Shown here piece after piece: positions 9,340 to 18,897 of a stretch of 64,000 nt of DNA. The position numbers and the translations under genes are program-made. The stretch's first letter is position 1, and the number at the start of each line of letters is the position of its first letter. A model generated the notes under the pieces. The model was given only the letters and a program-made list of their open reading frames with translations. It had not been told where the DNA came from and searched no databases. Source of the DNA: Bacteroidota bacterium (GTDB taxonomy: Bacteria > Bacteroidota > Bacteroidia > Palsa-948); the NCBI GenBank assembly GCA_003164895.1, contig PLUL01000021.1, forward strand, positions 182,426 to 246,425. Direction: 5' to 3'.

Positions 9340-11997
9340 TCAAGATAAAAATTTCTTTGCAGATTCTATCGCCTTGGAAAGTCCATCCGAATTACTTCCA
9401 CCTGCCGTGGCATAAAATGGCTGTCCGCCGCCGCCGCCGTTAATTTCTTTCGCAAGTTCTTTCACAATATTTCCAGCATGAAGTTTTTTATCCTTCACAA
9501 GATTATCCGATAACATCACCGTTAAACTCGGCTTGCCATTCACATTCGCACCGAGAACAAGAAAAAGATTTTCTATCTTGTTTTTTAATTCGAAAGAAAG
9601 ATTTTTTATCGCTTCGGAAGAATTCAGTTCTATTTTTTCTGCTATAAAATTTATTCCATTCTGCTTAAAAACTTTTCCGGTTAATTCTGTCTGAAGGGAT
9701 TTTCCTTTTTCGTGAAGCAAAGATTCCATCTGCTTAGCTAGTTCTGAATTTTGTTTTTGCAAGTCCTGAACAGCAACAAGAATATCTTTAGGATGCTTGA
9801 GCAATTCCTTCAACTCATTCAGCGTTCCAATCTGGCGATTGATAAATTCTTCCGCCATTGAAGCGGTAACAGCTTCTATTCTGCGGATGCCTGCAGCAAC
9901 CGCGCTCTCAGAAGTGATTTTGAAATAACCAATTTTTCCAGTAGCCGAAACATGGGTTCCTCCGCAAAGTTCTATGGAATAATTTTTGTCAAACGTAACC
10001 ACACGCACCGTGTCTCCATATTTTTCTCCGAACAAAGCCATCGCTCCTGATTTTTTTGCCTGTTCAATCGGCATTACTTCGGTATGTCCGGAAATGTTTT
10101 CACGAATTTTTTCGTTCACAATTGCTTCAATGTTCGCCAATTCTTCATCAGTAACTTTTGCGAAATGCGAAAAATCAAAACGCAAATGTTCTTCATTTAC
10201 CAGCGAACCTTTTTGCTCCACATGTTTCCCTAGCACTTGCCTTAAAGCCGCATGAAGCAAATGCGTTGCAGTGTGATTGTTCATGGTAAACTGCCGCTTC
10301 CGCGTATCCACGCTCGCCTTAAATTCGACAGATAAATTTTTGGGAAGTGTATCTGCAAAATGAACGATTAGATTATTTTCTTTTTTTGTATCGGTAATAA
10401 ATATTTTTTCACTTCCCGATTCTAATATTCCTGCATCTCCAACTTGTCCTCCGCTTTCAGCATAAAACGGAGTTTGATTCAGAATTATTTGAAATTGTTC
10501 CTTTCCTTTCGCTTTAACTTTTCTGTATTTAACAATTTTCGAAATGGTTTCAAGCGAATTATATCCAACGAATCCGGCACCTTCTGCCATCTGCTCTTTG
10601 CCATTTGCCATATTAATCCAATCATCCGTTTCAACTTTTGCATCTTCACGCGAGCGGGATTTTTGTTTTGCAAGTTCTTCATTAAATGCATCTTCATCTA
10701 TAGTCAATCCATATTGGCGTGCAATGAGCGAAGTGAGGTCGAGCGGAAATCCATAAGTATCATAAAGTTCAAAAACCGTTTTTCCGTCAATTACTTTTTC
10801 TGTTTTTGAGTTTGACAATGGAATACAAACCGCATCAATTTTTTTCAAACCTTGTTCCAGCGTGCGGAAGAAAGCGGTTTCTTCTTCTTTCACAACCTTC
10901 TGAACAAAAAGTTTTTCTTTTTCCATTTCCGGAAAAAATGCTCCCATCTGATTGGCAAGAACAGGAACAAGCCGATATAAAAATGGTTCTTTGATTCCGA
11001 GCGATTGGTATCCGTAGCGAACGGCTCTGCGTAAAATTCTGCGTATCACATAGCCGGCTCCGGTATTGGATGGAAGCTGTCCATCGGCAATGGCAAATGA
11101 AATAGCGCGAATGTGATCCGCAATTACGCGCATGGCAACATTCGTAATTTCTGCTTGAGGGTTGCTATCTTCTCCATGATAACGCAAACCACACAAGTCT
11201 TCAATTTTACGAATGATGGGTTGAAAAACATCGGTATCGTAAGTGGATTTTTTATTCTGAAGCACCATGCATAATCTTTCAAATCCCATTCCGGTATCCA
11301 CATGCTGAGCAGGAAGTTTTACCAGCGAGCCATCTGCTTTGCGATTGAACTCCATGAAAACAAGATTCCACACTTCGATCACTTGTGGATTTCCTTTATT
11401 TACCAACGTTTTTCCATCCACCTTTTCACGCTCGCGTTCATCGCGCATGTCAACATGAATTTCGGAACATGGTCCGCATGGTCCGGTTTCACCCATCTCC
11501 CAGAAATTATCTTTCTTATTACCGTTTATAATTCGAGATGGATTTATATAATTTTTCCATGCATCAGCCGCCTCCAAATCAAACGGAATATTTTCATCGG
11601 GACTTCCCTGAAAAACCGTAACGTATAATCTGTCAGGGGAAATTTGATAAACACTTGTAAGAAGTTCCCATGCCCATTTTATTGCTTCTTTTTTAAAATA
11701 ATTTCCAAAGCTCCAGTTGCCGAGCATTTCAAACATTGTATGATGATAGGTATCAATTCCAACTTCCTCTAAATCGTTATGCTTACCTGAAACGCGCAAA
11801 CATTTTTGCGTATCTGCAACACGAGGATATTTTACAGGTGCATTTCCAAGAAACAGATCTTTGAATTGATTCATCCCTGCATTGGTAAACATCAGCGTAG
11901 GATCGTTCTTTATTACAAGAGGAGCGGATGGTACAATTTCGTGATCTTTTCCGCGGAAATATTCTAAAAACTTTTCTCTGACTTTTGCTGATTTCAT
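9340..11997 (-). CDS. alaS: Alanyl-tRNA synthetase
   Basis: Charges tRNA-Ala and edits misacylated Ser/Gly. The order is: class II catalytic core (MKSAKVREKFLEYF start, FTNAGMNQFKD motif), tRNA-recognition region, editing domain with HTATHLLHAAL and CGGTH zinc ligands, coiled coil, and a C-Ala domain with a glycine run (INGGGGGQP). The protein is 885 residues from the ATG at 11997, a normal length. A longer in-frame version to 12042 adds 15 residues not seen in the family and runs into the divergent promoter region, so I use 11997. The Gly run is encoded by a (CCG) repeat but is family-typical. It is divergent from the M23 peptidase, a common Bacteroidota arrangement. Confidence 0.97.
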   Translation of the reverse strand: MKSAKVREKFLEYFRGKDHEIVPSAPLVIKNDPTLMFTNAGMNQFKDLFLGNAPVKYPRVADTQKCLRVSGKHNDLEEVGIDTYHHTMFEMLGNWSFGNYFKKEAIKWAWELLTSVYQISPDRLYVTVFQGSPDENIPFDLEAADAWKNYINPSRIINGNKKDNFWEMGETGPCGPCSEIHVDMRDEREREKVDGKTLVNKGNPQVIEVWNLVFMEFNRKADGSLVKLPAQHVDTGMGFERLCMVLQNKKSTYDTDVFQPIIRKIEDLCGLRYHGEDSNPQAEITNVAMRVIADHIRAISFAIADGQLPSNTGAGYVIRRILRRAVRYGYQSLGIKEPFLYRLVPVLANQMGAFFPEMEKEKLFVQKVVKEEETAFFRTLEQGLKKIDAVCIPLSNSKTEKVIDGKTVFELYDTYGFPLDLTSLIARQYGLTIDEDAFNEELAKQKSRSREDAKVETDDWINMANGKEQMAEGAGFVGYNSLETISKIVKYRKVKAKGKEQFQIILNQTPFYAESGGQVGDAGILESGSEKIFITDTKKENNLIVHFADTLPKNLSVEFKASVDTRKRQFTMNNHTATHLLHAALRQVLGKHVEQKGSLVNEEHLRFDFSHFAKVTDEELANIEAIVNEKIRENISGHTEVMPIEQAKKSGAMALFGEKYGDTVRVVTFDKNYSIELCGGTHVSATGKIGYFKITSESAVAAGIRRIEAVTASMAEEFINRQIGTLNELKELLKHPKDILVAVQDLQKQNSELAKQMESLLHEKGKSLQTELTGKVFKQNGINFIAEKIELNSSEAIKNLSFELKNKIENLFLVLGANVNGKPSLTVMLSDNLVKDKKLHAGNIVKELAKEINGGGGGQPFYATAGGSNSDGLSKAIESAKKFLS

Positions 11998-12036
11998 ATT
12001 GTTAATAATCCGGTTAATGTGTAATTGCAAATAGAG

Positions 12037-12066
12037 TTGCAAAAATAGATTTTTTATCTAACTTTG
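12037..12066 (+). promoter_or_regulatory. Full Bacteroidota promoter for the M23 peptidase
   Basis: TTG at 12037-12039, a 19-base spacer, then TAACTTTG at 12059-12066. Both elements and the spacing match the Bacteroidota consensus. Transcription would start near 12073, only about 10 bases before the ATG at 12084. Confidence 0.75.
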
Positions 12067-12083
12067 CCTTCGATTTTACAGAT

Positions 12084-13055
12084 ATGTCAAAGATTAAGTA
12101 CCGTTTCGACACACATTCACTGACTTATGAAAAAGTAGGGTTCAGTTGGAGAAAGATTGTGCTGAAAGTACTTTCGTATCTCGCCATAGGAACTGTATTT
12201 GCCGGTGTTACGGTATTCATTGCGTTCACTTATTTCGATTCTCCAAAAGAAAAAATGCAGAAACGAGAAATTGATTGGATGACATATCAGTATGATCTTC
12301 TCAGCAAAAAACTCGGACAAGTGCAAAGCGTTCTTGGAGATATTCAGAAACGTGATGATAATATTTACCGAATGATCTTTGAAGCCGATCCTATTGCCGA
12401 TGACATCCGCAAGGCAGGATTTGGTGGCGTGGACAGATATAAAGAACTTGAAGGATTTGAAAATTCTAAATTGATTATTGAGAATACAAAAAAGCTCGAT
12501 CAGATATCAAAACAATTATATGTACAGTCAAAATCTTTTGATGATGTTGTAAAAATGGCGAAGAATAAAGAGCAAATGCTTGCTTCCATTCCTGCAATTC
12601 AACCTATTTCAAATAAAGACTTGAAACATATTCCGTCAGGTTACGGTTGGAGAACAGATCCAATTTATAAAACTTCAGAATTTCATCCGGGACTTGATTT
12701 TACCGCCAACACAGGTACAAAAATTTATGCAACAGGCGATGGCATAATTGCAGAAGCGAATGCCAATGCTCAAGGATATGGAAATCACGTAATCATTAAT
12801 CATGGTTTCGGTTATCAAACTTTGTACGGACACATGAGCCGAATAGCAGTTCGTGAAGGGCAAAAAATAAAACGCGGTGAACTGATTGGATATGTAGGCA
12901 GCACAGGTCGTTCCACTGGTCCGCACGTACATTATGAAGTGATTCGCAATGGTGAAAAAATAAATCCAATCAACTATTTCTTCAACGACCTTTCCCCTGC
13001 TGAATATCAGCAAATGATAGAACTTTCTTCACGAGCATCGCAATCGTTCGACTAA
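12084..13055 (+). CDS. Membrane-anchored M23-family metallopeptidase
   Basis: A cell-wall endopeptidase of the M23/LytM family: a cytoplasmic N-terminus, one transmembrane helix (about residues 25-50), a coiled-coil periplasmic linker and a C-terminal zinc peptidase domain. Zinc ligands are in HPGLD (His201, Asp205) and HVHYE (His283, with His281 catalytic). The GYGWRTDP segment precedes the domain as in active members. It probably cuts peptidoglycan cross-links during growth or division. It lies next to alaS, and in many Bacteroidota a merR gene like the one at 18217 follows directly; here a four-gene operon sits between them. Confidence 0.92.
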   Translation: MSKIKYRFDTHSLTYEKVGFSWRKIVLKVLSYLAIGTVFAGVTVFIAFTYFDSPKEKMQKREIDWMTYQYDLLSKKLGQVQSVLGDIQKRDDNIYRMIFEADPIADDIRKAGFGGVDRYKELEGFENSKLIIENTKKLDQISKQLYVQSKSFDDVVKMAKNKEQMLASIPAIQPISNKDLKHIPSGYGWRTDPIYKTSEFHPGLDFTANTGTKIYATGDGIIAEANANAQGYGNHVIINHGFGYQTLYGHMSRIAVREGQKIKRGELIGYVGSTGRSTGPHVHYEVIRNGEKINPINYFFNDLSPAEYQQMIELSSRASQSFD

Positions 13056-13114
13056 ACCTCCTGTGTAAATATTTTTTCCATCTTTACCAACTTTTTTCCC
13101 TGCACGAAATTGCA

Positions 13115-14440
13115 ATGACATCAAAAAAACACATCGGCTTTTTTTCTGCCACCTCCATCGTCATTGCAAATATGATCGGCACCGGAGTTTTCACAAGTTT
13201 AGGATTTCAGGCATTGGGTATTCATTCCGGATTTGCGTTGTTGTTGCTTTGGGTAGTTGGAGGAGTTGCCGCGCTCACGGGTGCACTTTGCTATGGTGAA
13301 TTAGGCGCAGCGCTTCCACGTTCAGGAGGTGAATACAATTTTCTTTCTCAGATTTATCATCCGTCAGTTGGATTTCTTTCCGGTTGGGTTTCTGCAACCG
13401 TAGGATTTGCAGCGCCAGTGGCGGCTTCTGCCATTGCGTTGGGAAATTATCTTTCACGGGTTTTTCCATCTCTATCTCCTATTTATATTGCTTCCTGCAT
13501 TGTTGTTTTACTCACGCTTGTTCATACCAGTAATTTAAAAATGGGACGAGGAATACAAAATTTTCTTTCCGCAATGAATATTGTAGTGATTTTTGGAATT
13601 ATTGTTTTCGGAATTTTCTCTTTAAGAACAGGAGACGTTCATTTCATGCCTTCGCACGATGCGCTGAAAGATATTTTAAGTCCTGCGTTCGGTGTTTCAC
13701 TTTTTTTCGTTTCGTTCGCGTATTCAGGATGGAATGCATCTACCTATATTACAGGAGAAATTGACAATCCGCAGAAAAATCTTCCCAAGTCATTGTTCAG
13801 CGGAACATTGCTGGTTTTGTTTTTATATGTGATGCTGAATTTTGTTTTTCTTTATACCGTTCCGATAGGCGAAATGAAAGATGCCGGAGGCAATCCGATA
13901 GTTGACATCGGCTCAATATCTGCAGTGAAAATTTTCGGAGAGACAGGAGGAAAATTTATTGCAATCGTTATTTCCTTGCTTTTGCTTTCATCTGTGAGCT
14001 CATTAATAATTGCCGGTCCACGCGTTACACAAGTGATGGGCGAAGATTTTCATCTGCTCCGGTTTTTCTCTATGAAAAATAAAAACAATGCGCCTTTCAT
14101 CGCAATATTCACTCAAGGGTGCATCACGCTTTTTTTTATTTTCACATCCACTTTTGAAGCCGTGATTACATACATCGGATTTACGCTGAACCTTTTTACA
14201 TTCCTTTCTGTACTTGGCTTGTTCATACTCAGAATTAAAAAACCGGAACTCCCGCGACCTTATAAAACCTGGGGATATCCTGTAACTCCAATAATTTTTT
14301 TGTGCATGGGCGGATGGCTTTTGGTTTACGGATTAATGTACAAGCAAAAAGAATCTTTGGCAGGATTGGGAACTCTGGTTGTTGGATTGATAATTTATTT
14401 TCTCGACAAAAAATTTAAGAATCGAAAATATGCGCAATAA
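13115..14440 (+). CDS. APC-superfamily amino acid permease
   Basis: A 441-residue integral membrane protein with about 12 hydrophobic segments. The first helix holds the APC substrate/ion motif (IANMIGTGVFTSLG) and is followed by GALCYGELGAALPRSGGEY, both typical of the amino acid-polyamine-organocation superfamily. It is likely a proton-coupled uptake or exchange carrier for amino acids; the substrate is not predictable. The gene overlaps the following lipoprotein gene by 11 bases, so translation is coupled and the lipoproteins probably work with this carrier or share its regulation. Confidence 0.88.
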   Translation: MTSKKHIGFFSATSIVIANMIGTGVFTSLGFQALGIHSGFALLLLWVVGGVAALTGALCYGELGAALPRSGGEYNFLSQIYHPSVGFLSGWVSATVGFAAPVAASAIALGNYLSRVFPSLSPIYIASCIVVLLTLVHTSNLKMGRGIQNFLSAMNIVVIFGIIVFGIFSLRTGDVHFMPSHDALKDILSPAFGVSLFFVSFAYSGWNASTYITGEIDNPQKNLPKSLFSGTLLVLFLYVMLNFVFLYTVPIGEMKDAGGNPIVDIGSISAVKIFGETGGKFIAIVISLLLLSSVSSLIIAGPRVTQVMGEDFHLLRFFSMKNKNNAPFIAIFTQGCITLFFIFTSTFEAVITYIGFTLNLFTFLSVLGLFILRIKKPELPRPYKTWGYPVTPIIFLCMGGWLLVYGLMYKQKESLAGLGTLVVGLIIYFLDKKFKNRKYAQ

Positions 14441-15626
14441 AATTATTTCATTGCTTCTAATTATAGGAAGTATTTTTTTCGTTGTCGGCTGCGGTACGGA
14501 ATCTGACAAAACAAAAAATACTAAAACAGAAATAAAAAAAGATTCTGTAAAAACTAAAGTTGCCGAACCCAAAATTTCTTTCGATAGAAAATACGATGAC
14601 CTCGCACGTTTCATAGCCGGAATGCCTGCAAATCCCGGATGCACGATTGATTCCGCTCACCTAAAAAACAAAGAATGGATTAAGTTTTCCAAAAGCATGG
14701 AAGATAAATGGGGAAAATATGACAGCACCCGTTTGAAAACAATTTCCGATTGGTCGAAAAAAGAAATTACCGGCAAATCAAATCCATTTACATTATTTTA
14801 TCCTTTTTCCGGTCCTGATTTTCTGAATGCAACAATTTTTTTTCCTGCAGCCGATACGTTGGTTTTAATCGGTCTTGAGCCACGCGGAAAAACTCCGCAG
14901 ATAAATACTTTTTCAGGAGATTCACTTTCAAAATACTTAAATGAAATGGAGCGCTCACTTTTTTCCATTCTGAATTTTAGTTTTTTTCGCACCAACAGCA
15001 TGAAAGTTGATTTGCAAAGCGAGGATGTGAATGGAACCACTCCTGTGATGATGCTTTTTCTTGCAAGAACCGGACATGTGATTTCGGATATTCAATTAAT
15101 TTATATAGACAAAAAAGGAAATATTGTTCATGACAGCACCGCAACTGCCGACAGTATTAAAACAAAGGGTGTTGAAATTACTTTCACAAATAAAGATGAA
15201 ACAAAAGCAAAAAAACTTTTTTACTACTCTATTGATTTAAAAGATGCCGGATTAAAAAAGACGACTCCAGAATTTTTAACATACATCAATCATCTTGGAA
15301 CTGTTACTACGTTTCTCAAATCTGCATCTTATCTCATGCACAAAACATATTTTTCTGTGATTCGCTCGGCGATTCTGAATCAAAGCGATGTTGTTCTTCA
15401 GGATGATTCAGGAATTCCACTTAGCTTTTTCACGGATGCAAATTGGGAAAATAAATTTTATGGAACATATACAAAACCAATCCCCATGTTCAGCAAATGT
15501 TTTCAAGCTGATCTAAAAGATGCTTACAGTGATCCGGCAAAAGTAAAGAAGCTTGATTTTGGAATTGGATATCAATGGCGCAAAAATCAATCGAACCTTT
15601 TGCTGACAACAAAAAAGAAAAAATAA
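14430..15626 (+). CDS. Lipoprotein of unknown family, copy 1 of a tandem pair
   Basis: A 398-residue predicted lipoprotein (signal with lipobox VVGC). I do not recognise the family. It is clearly homologous to the next gene: both have RKY(D/N)D-ARFIAG, W-K..R..-W....L, FYPF.GPDFLNA..FFP, GLEP.G..P, a central (L/M)LLF..RTG, and SASYLMH..(Y/F)S.IR..IL...LQDDSG near the C-terminus. The conserved Asp, Arg and Trp suggest a folded, perhaps enzymatic or binding, domain. The spacing (11-base overlap with the permease, 20 bases to copy 2) shows a single operon. Confidence 0.75.
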   Translation: MRNKIISLLLIIGSIFFVVGCGTESDKTKNTKTEIKKDSVKTKVAEPKISFDRKYDDLARFIAGMPANPGCTIDSAHLKNKEWIKFSKSMEDKWGKYDSTRLKTISDWSKKEITGKSNPFTLFYPFSGPDFLNATIFFPAADTLVLIGLEPRGKTPQINTFSGDSLSKYLNEMERSLFSILNFSFFRTNSMKVDLQSEDVNGTTPVMMLFLARTGHVISDIQLIYIDKKGNIVHDSTATADSIKTKGVEITFTNKDETKAKKLFYYSIDLKDAGLKKTTPEFLTYINHLGTVTTFLKSASYLMHKTYFSVIRSAILNQSDVVLQDDSGIPLSFFTDANWENKFYGTYTKPIPMFSKCFQADLKDAYSDPAKVKKLDFGIGYQWRKNQSNLLLTTKKKK

Positions 15627-15646
15627 TAAAATCATAACTTTCCGCT

Positions 15647-16876
15647 ATGAAATCACCCTTGCTTGTTTTTTTATTTCCATTTTTTTTGTTTTTAATTTTC
15701 ATTGGAGGATTAAGCTGCGGACAAGAAAAACAACCTGTAGAAATTAAAAAAGATACCGTAAAAATTATTCCAAAAAAAATAATTGTATACGACCGAAAAT
15801 ACAATGACGCAGCACGCTTTATTGCAGGCATTACTCAAACTTCAGGCAGTACTTTATCTGGTCTCGAGAAAAAAGAAAGTTGGGTAAAATATCAACGATC
15901 CATTGATAGTAGCTGGAGTAAATTGGAAACAATTCGCCTGAAACCGATTCGCGATTGGGCAAAAACAGAATTATCTTTAATTAATTCCAGCGATTCGGAA
16001 ATTTTTTATCCATTTGGCGGACCGGATTTTTTAAATGCATTTACTTTTTTTCCTAATCACAAAAAGTATGTTCTTCTCGGACTTGAACCAGCAGGAGAAA
16101 TTCCATCTGATTTTACAAAATTGACTAACAAAGATTTTGACAAATATTTTGACGATACTCAATTATCGTTGAGCTGGATTTTTAAAGGAAATTTTTTCAT
16201 AACAAAAAGAATGATAAATGAATTAAGATACAGCGAACTCAAAGGAACCCTTCCTCTTTTGCTTTTGTTTGCCGAACGAACAGGAAACACTATCACCAAC
16301 ATTCAGAATCTTGCCATGAACGCTGACAGTACACTTTCGGAATTGCCATTGGAAATAAGCAAAGAACAAAAAGAAAAAGTATCGGGAGTAAAAATTTCTT
16401 TTTTCAATTCATCTGATTCCGCAAAAATTCAATATTGTTATTATTTCAGAGTGAATCTGCAGGATATTCGTTTGAAAGATAATTTCACATTTCAGCATTT
16501 CCTGAATGATCAAACGCATGTCATTACTTATCTTAAATCTGCATCTTATTTAATGCATTATCCCACTTTTTCACTCATACGAAATATAATTTTAAAGAAC
16601 AGCGACTATTTACTGCAGGATGATTCAGGAATTGCATTTCATTTTTTTGACAAGAAGATTTGGGATTTTAGGTTTTATGGAAAGTACATCAAACCAACTC
16701 ATGAATTCAGCTGGATAAAACAAAATGACCTGCAAACAATTTATTCAACTGATACAACCGTGCGTCCTTTGCCTTTTGCGCTCGGTTATAATTGGAACCG
16801 CGATGGAGTGAGTATGCTTCTTGCTACTAAAAAAATTACTCCTACTCAACCTGCAACTTCAGAAAAGAAAAAATGA
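15647..16876 (+). CDS. Lipoprotein of unknown family, copy 2 of a tandem pair
   Basis: A 409-residue predicted lipoprotein with lipobox GLSC, a tandem paralogue of the previous gene with matching blocks along the whole length. The pair looks like an old duplication, since identity is only moderate outside the FYPFGGPDFLNA and LQDDSG blocks. The gene overlaps the serine hydrolase gene downstream by 4 bases (ATGA), indicating translational coupling. No known domain is recognised. The protein probably faces the periplasm. Confidence 0.75.
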   Translation: MKSPLLVFLFPFFLFLIFIGGLSCGQEKQPVEIKKDTVKIIPKKIIVYDRKYNDAARFIAGITQTSGSTLSGLEKKESWVKYQRSIDSSWSKLETIRLKPIRDWAKTELSLINSSDSEIFYPFGGPDFLNAFTFFPNHKKYVLLGLEPAGEIPSDFTKLTNKDFDKYFDDTQLSLSWIFKGNFFITKRMINELRYSELKGTLPLLLLFAERTGNTITNIQNLAMNADSTLSELPLEISKEQKEKVSGVKISFFNSSDSAKIQYCYYFRVNLQDIRLKDNFTFQHFLNDQTHVITYLKSASYLMHYPTFSLIRNIILKNSDYLLQDDSGIAFHFFDKKIWDFRFYGKYIKPTHEFSWIKQNDLQTIYSTDTTVRPLPFALGYNWNRDGVSMLLATKKITPTQPATSEKKK

Positions 16877-18171
16877 AAATAAATTTCAACTTGCAATTTT
16901 TTATTTTTCTATTTATTTTTTCTTTTGTTTCAGAACTTTCTATCTCACAAACAGCGCAGTTGAATAAAGATAATTTGATTGGAGAAATTCTGAAATCCTA
17001 TCCTGAAATATTTCAAAAAATCCTGGACAACCCCAATGAATATCACTTGCAGATTATTTACACGCAGATTGACCGCGATAAAGAGAACAAACCTCATTTC
17101 ACACAGTATAATTACCAGCTTGACCCTCATGATTATTTTTATCCGGCAAGTTTGGTGAAACTTCCCGTTGTTGCTCTCTCTTTGGAAAAAATAAATCGTT
17201 TGAAAACTGATTCCATAAAAACAAATCCGAAATTATCATCCTTAACAAAAGATACAAGATTAAAAATTGACAGCGCTTTTTATTGTCAATCTGTAGTTGA
17301 AAAGGACAGCACCTCCGAAAATGGATTTCCATCCATTGCTCACTACATAAAAAAAATGATGCTCGTTAGCGATAATGACGGCTACACGCATCTCTACGAA
17401 TTTTTAGGTCAGGATTATGCGTGCAAGCAGCTTTGGGCGAAAGGATATACAAGTGCGCGAATCATTCATCGGTTCAAATTGTGCAACACACAGCAAAATA
17501 AATATACAAACCCATTTATTTTTTTCAGCGAGAAGGGCGACACGATTTACAAACAGCGAATGCAATACAACCCTGAACTTTTTAAAAATTACATTGAAAC
17601 TGCAAAAGCTGGAAGGAAAAATATTGAAAATGGAAAATTAGTTAATCACCCCAAAGATTTTTCATTCAGTAATTATATATGTCTTCAGGATATAAACGAT
17701 GTTTTAATGTCGATTATTTTTCCTCAAGCAGTAGAAGAGAAAAAACGATTTCAGCTTACTCAGGATGATTACAATTTTCTACGAAAATATATGTCCATGT
17801 ATCCGTATGAAAGCAAATATCCCAAATACGACCGGAAAAATTATTATGATAGCTATAAAAAATATTTTCTGTTTGGAGATTCTAAAGATTCAATAACTAA
17901 CAGAAACATTCGGATTTTTAATGTGGTGGGGCAATCATACGGATTTCTTTCTGACATTGCTTATGTCGCGGATTTTCAAAACAAAATTGAATTTATGCTT
18001 TCGGCAGTGATCTATGTTAACAGCGATGGGATCATTAACGATGGAAAATATGATTACGACAAAATTGGTTTCCCATTTTTAGGCGACCTCGGCAGGGTGA
18101 TTTATGACTACGAAAAGAAAAGAAACCGCGCAACTGTTCCTGACCTCAGCGAGTTTAAAATAGATTATTAA
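16873..18171 (+). CDS. Class A beta-lactamase-like serine hydrolase
   Basis: A 432-residue exported protein of the serine beta-lactamase/DD-peptidase fold. The sequence shows a signal peptide, the SxxK nucleophile motif in YPASLVKLPV (Ser93, Lys96) and SDN at 166-168 (VSDNDGY), both in the expected order and spacing. The third KTG-type motif is not canonical; a GQSYGFLSD stretch lies where it would be expected. It may be a peptidase, a carboxylesterase or an atypical lactamase. It is the last gene of the permease-lipoprotein operon, which argues for a housekeeping or nutrient role at least as much as antibiotic resistance. Confidence 0.8.
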   Translation: MKINFNLQFFIFLFIFSFVSELSISQTAQLNKDNLIGEILKSYPEIFQKILDNPNEYHLQIIYTQIDRDKENKPHFTQYNYQLDPHDYFYPASLVKLPVVALSLEKINRLKTDSIKTNPKLSSLTKDTRLKIDSAFYCQSVVEKDSTSENGFPSIAHYIKKMMLVSDNDGYTHLYEFLGQDYACKQLWAKGYTSARIIHRFKLCNTQQNKYTNPFIFFSEKGDTIYKQRMQYNPELFKNYIETAKAGRKNIENGKLVNHPKDFSFSNYICLQDINDVLMSIIFPQAVEEKKRFQLTQDDYNFLRKYMSMYPYESKYPKYDRKNYYDSYKKYFLFGDSKDSITNRNIRIFNVVGQSYGFLSDIAYVADFQNKIEFMLSAVIYVNSDGIINDGKYDYDKIGFPFLGDLGRVIYDYEKKRNRATVPDLSEFKIDY

Positions 18172-18216
18172 TTCTCTTAGGAAAATTCTTACATTTGTTT
18201 TGTAAACTTCATTCAC

Positions 18217-18552
18217 TTGCCCTACAAAGAAAAAGAACCCGAAAAAATTTTCTACACCATTGGTGAAGTGGCGAAGATTTTTAAAGTGAATACTTCGCTT
18301 GTGCGATTTTGGGAAAAAGAATTTGACATCCTCAAGCCCAAGAAAAATAATAAAGGCAACCGCCTGTTTACCAAACAGGATTTAGATAACCTCCACATAA
18401 TTTATCACCTGGTAAAAGAGCGTGGCTTTAAGCTGAATGGCGCAAAGAAAAAACTCAAACAGAACAAAGATGAAGTAGTGAATTCTGTTGAGATGGTGAA
18501 GGCACTGAAGAATATCAAGAGCTTTCTAGTAGAGATGAAGGAATCACTTTGA
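18217..18552 (+). CDS. MerR-family transcriptional regulator
   Basis: A 111-residue DNA-binding protein with the MerR winged helix: YTIGEVAKIFKVNTSLVRFWEKEFDIL, a recognition wing KGNRLFTKQDLDNL, then a helix with HLVKERGFKLNGAKKKL. There is no effector domain. It belongs to the short MerR type usually found beside alaS and an M23 peptidase in Bacteroidota. The likely start is TTG at 18217, because MPYKEKEPEK is the usual N-terminus of this family. The targets are unknown. Confidence 0.85.
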   Translation: MPYKEKEPEKIFYTIGEVAKIFKVNTSLVRFWEKEFDILKPKKNNKGNRLFTKQDLDNLHIIYHLVKERGFKLNGAKKKLKQNKDEVVNSVEMVKALKNIKSFLVEMKESL

Positions 18553-18897
18553 TTACCTAATACTTTCTTGTCTTGCATCATCCCTAATAATGCCTATATG
18601 TCCTTTCTTAACTTTCCCAGAAGTATCTTCTTCAATTAAAACACCTAACAAAAAATAGGGGTGCTTTATACTTTCTCCATAAGTATCTCTAAACTCAAGA
18701 GTGATATCGTCAATATTATTGGTATTAATAAGAAGAGTGTCGTTCTCAATTAAGGCATTGTCTAAAATAAAATCTCTTAGAGATTTAACTGTTACTATCT
18801 TGATGATTTTTAATTCATCAATCTTAATATTCAAAGAATTAATCAAAATGTTTAAATTTTTTATATGGTACTTATTACAAATCCTCCTCAATATCAT
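18553..18897 (-). CDS. Hypothetical protein overlapping the dnaB 3' end
   Basis: An open frame of 114 residues, rich in Ile, Asn and Asp, with no domain I recognise. It begins 23 bases inside the end of dnaB on the same strand and stops right at the merR stop. A strong GAGGAGG purine run lies near its start, inside dnaB. Its codons are more AT-rich than those of its neighbours. It could be a translationally coupled small gene of foreign origin, or a decayed fragment. No overlapping frame on the other strand looks better. Confidence 0.4.
   Translation of the reverse strand: MILRRICNKYHIKNLNILINSLNIKIDELKIIKIVTVKSLRDFILDNALIENDTLLINTNNIDDITLEFRDTYGESIKHPYFLLGVLIEEDTSGKVKKGHIGIIRDDARQESIR

Noticed and set aside
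9428..9441. (CCG)n repeat in alaS as a variable tract
   Set aside because: It encodes the Gly-rich motif normally conserved in the C-terminal domain of alanyl-tRNA synthetase.
16873..18171. Calling the serine hydrolase an antibiotic-resistance beta-lactamase
   Set aside because: The SxxK and SDN motifs are present, but the KTG-type motif is not canonical and the operon context is a permease with lipoproteins.
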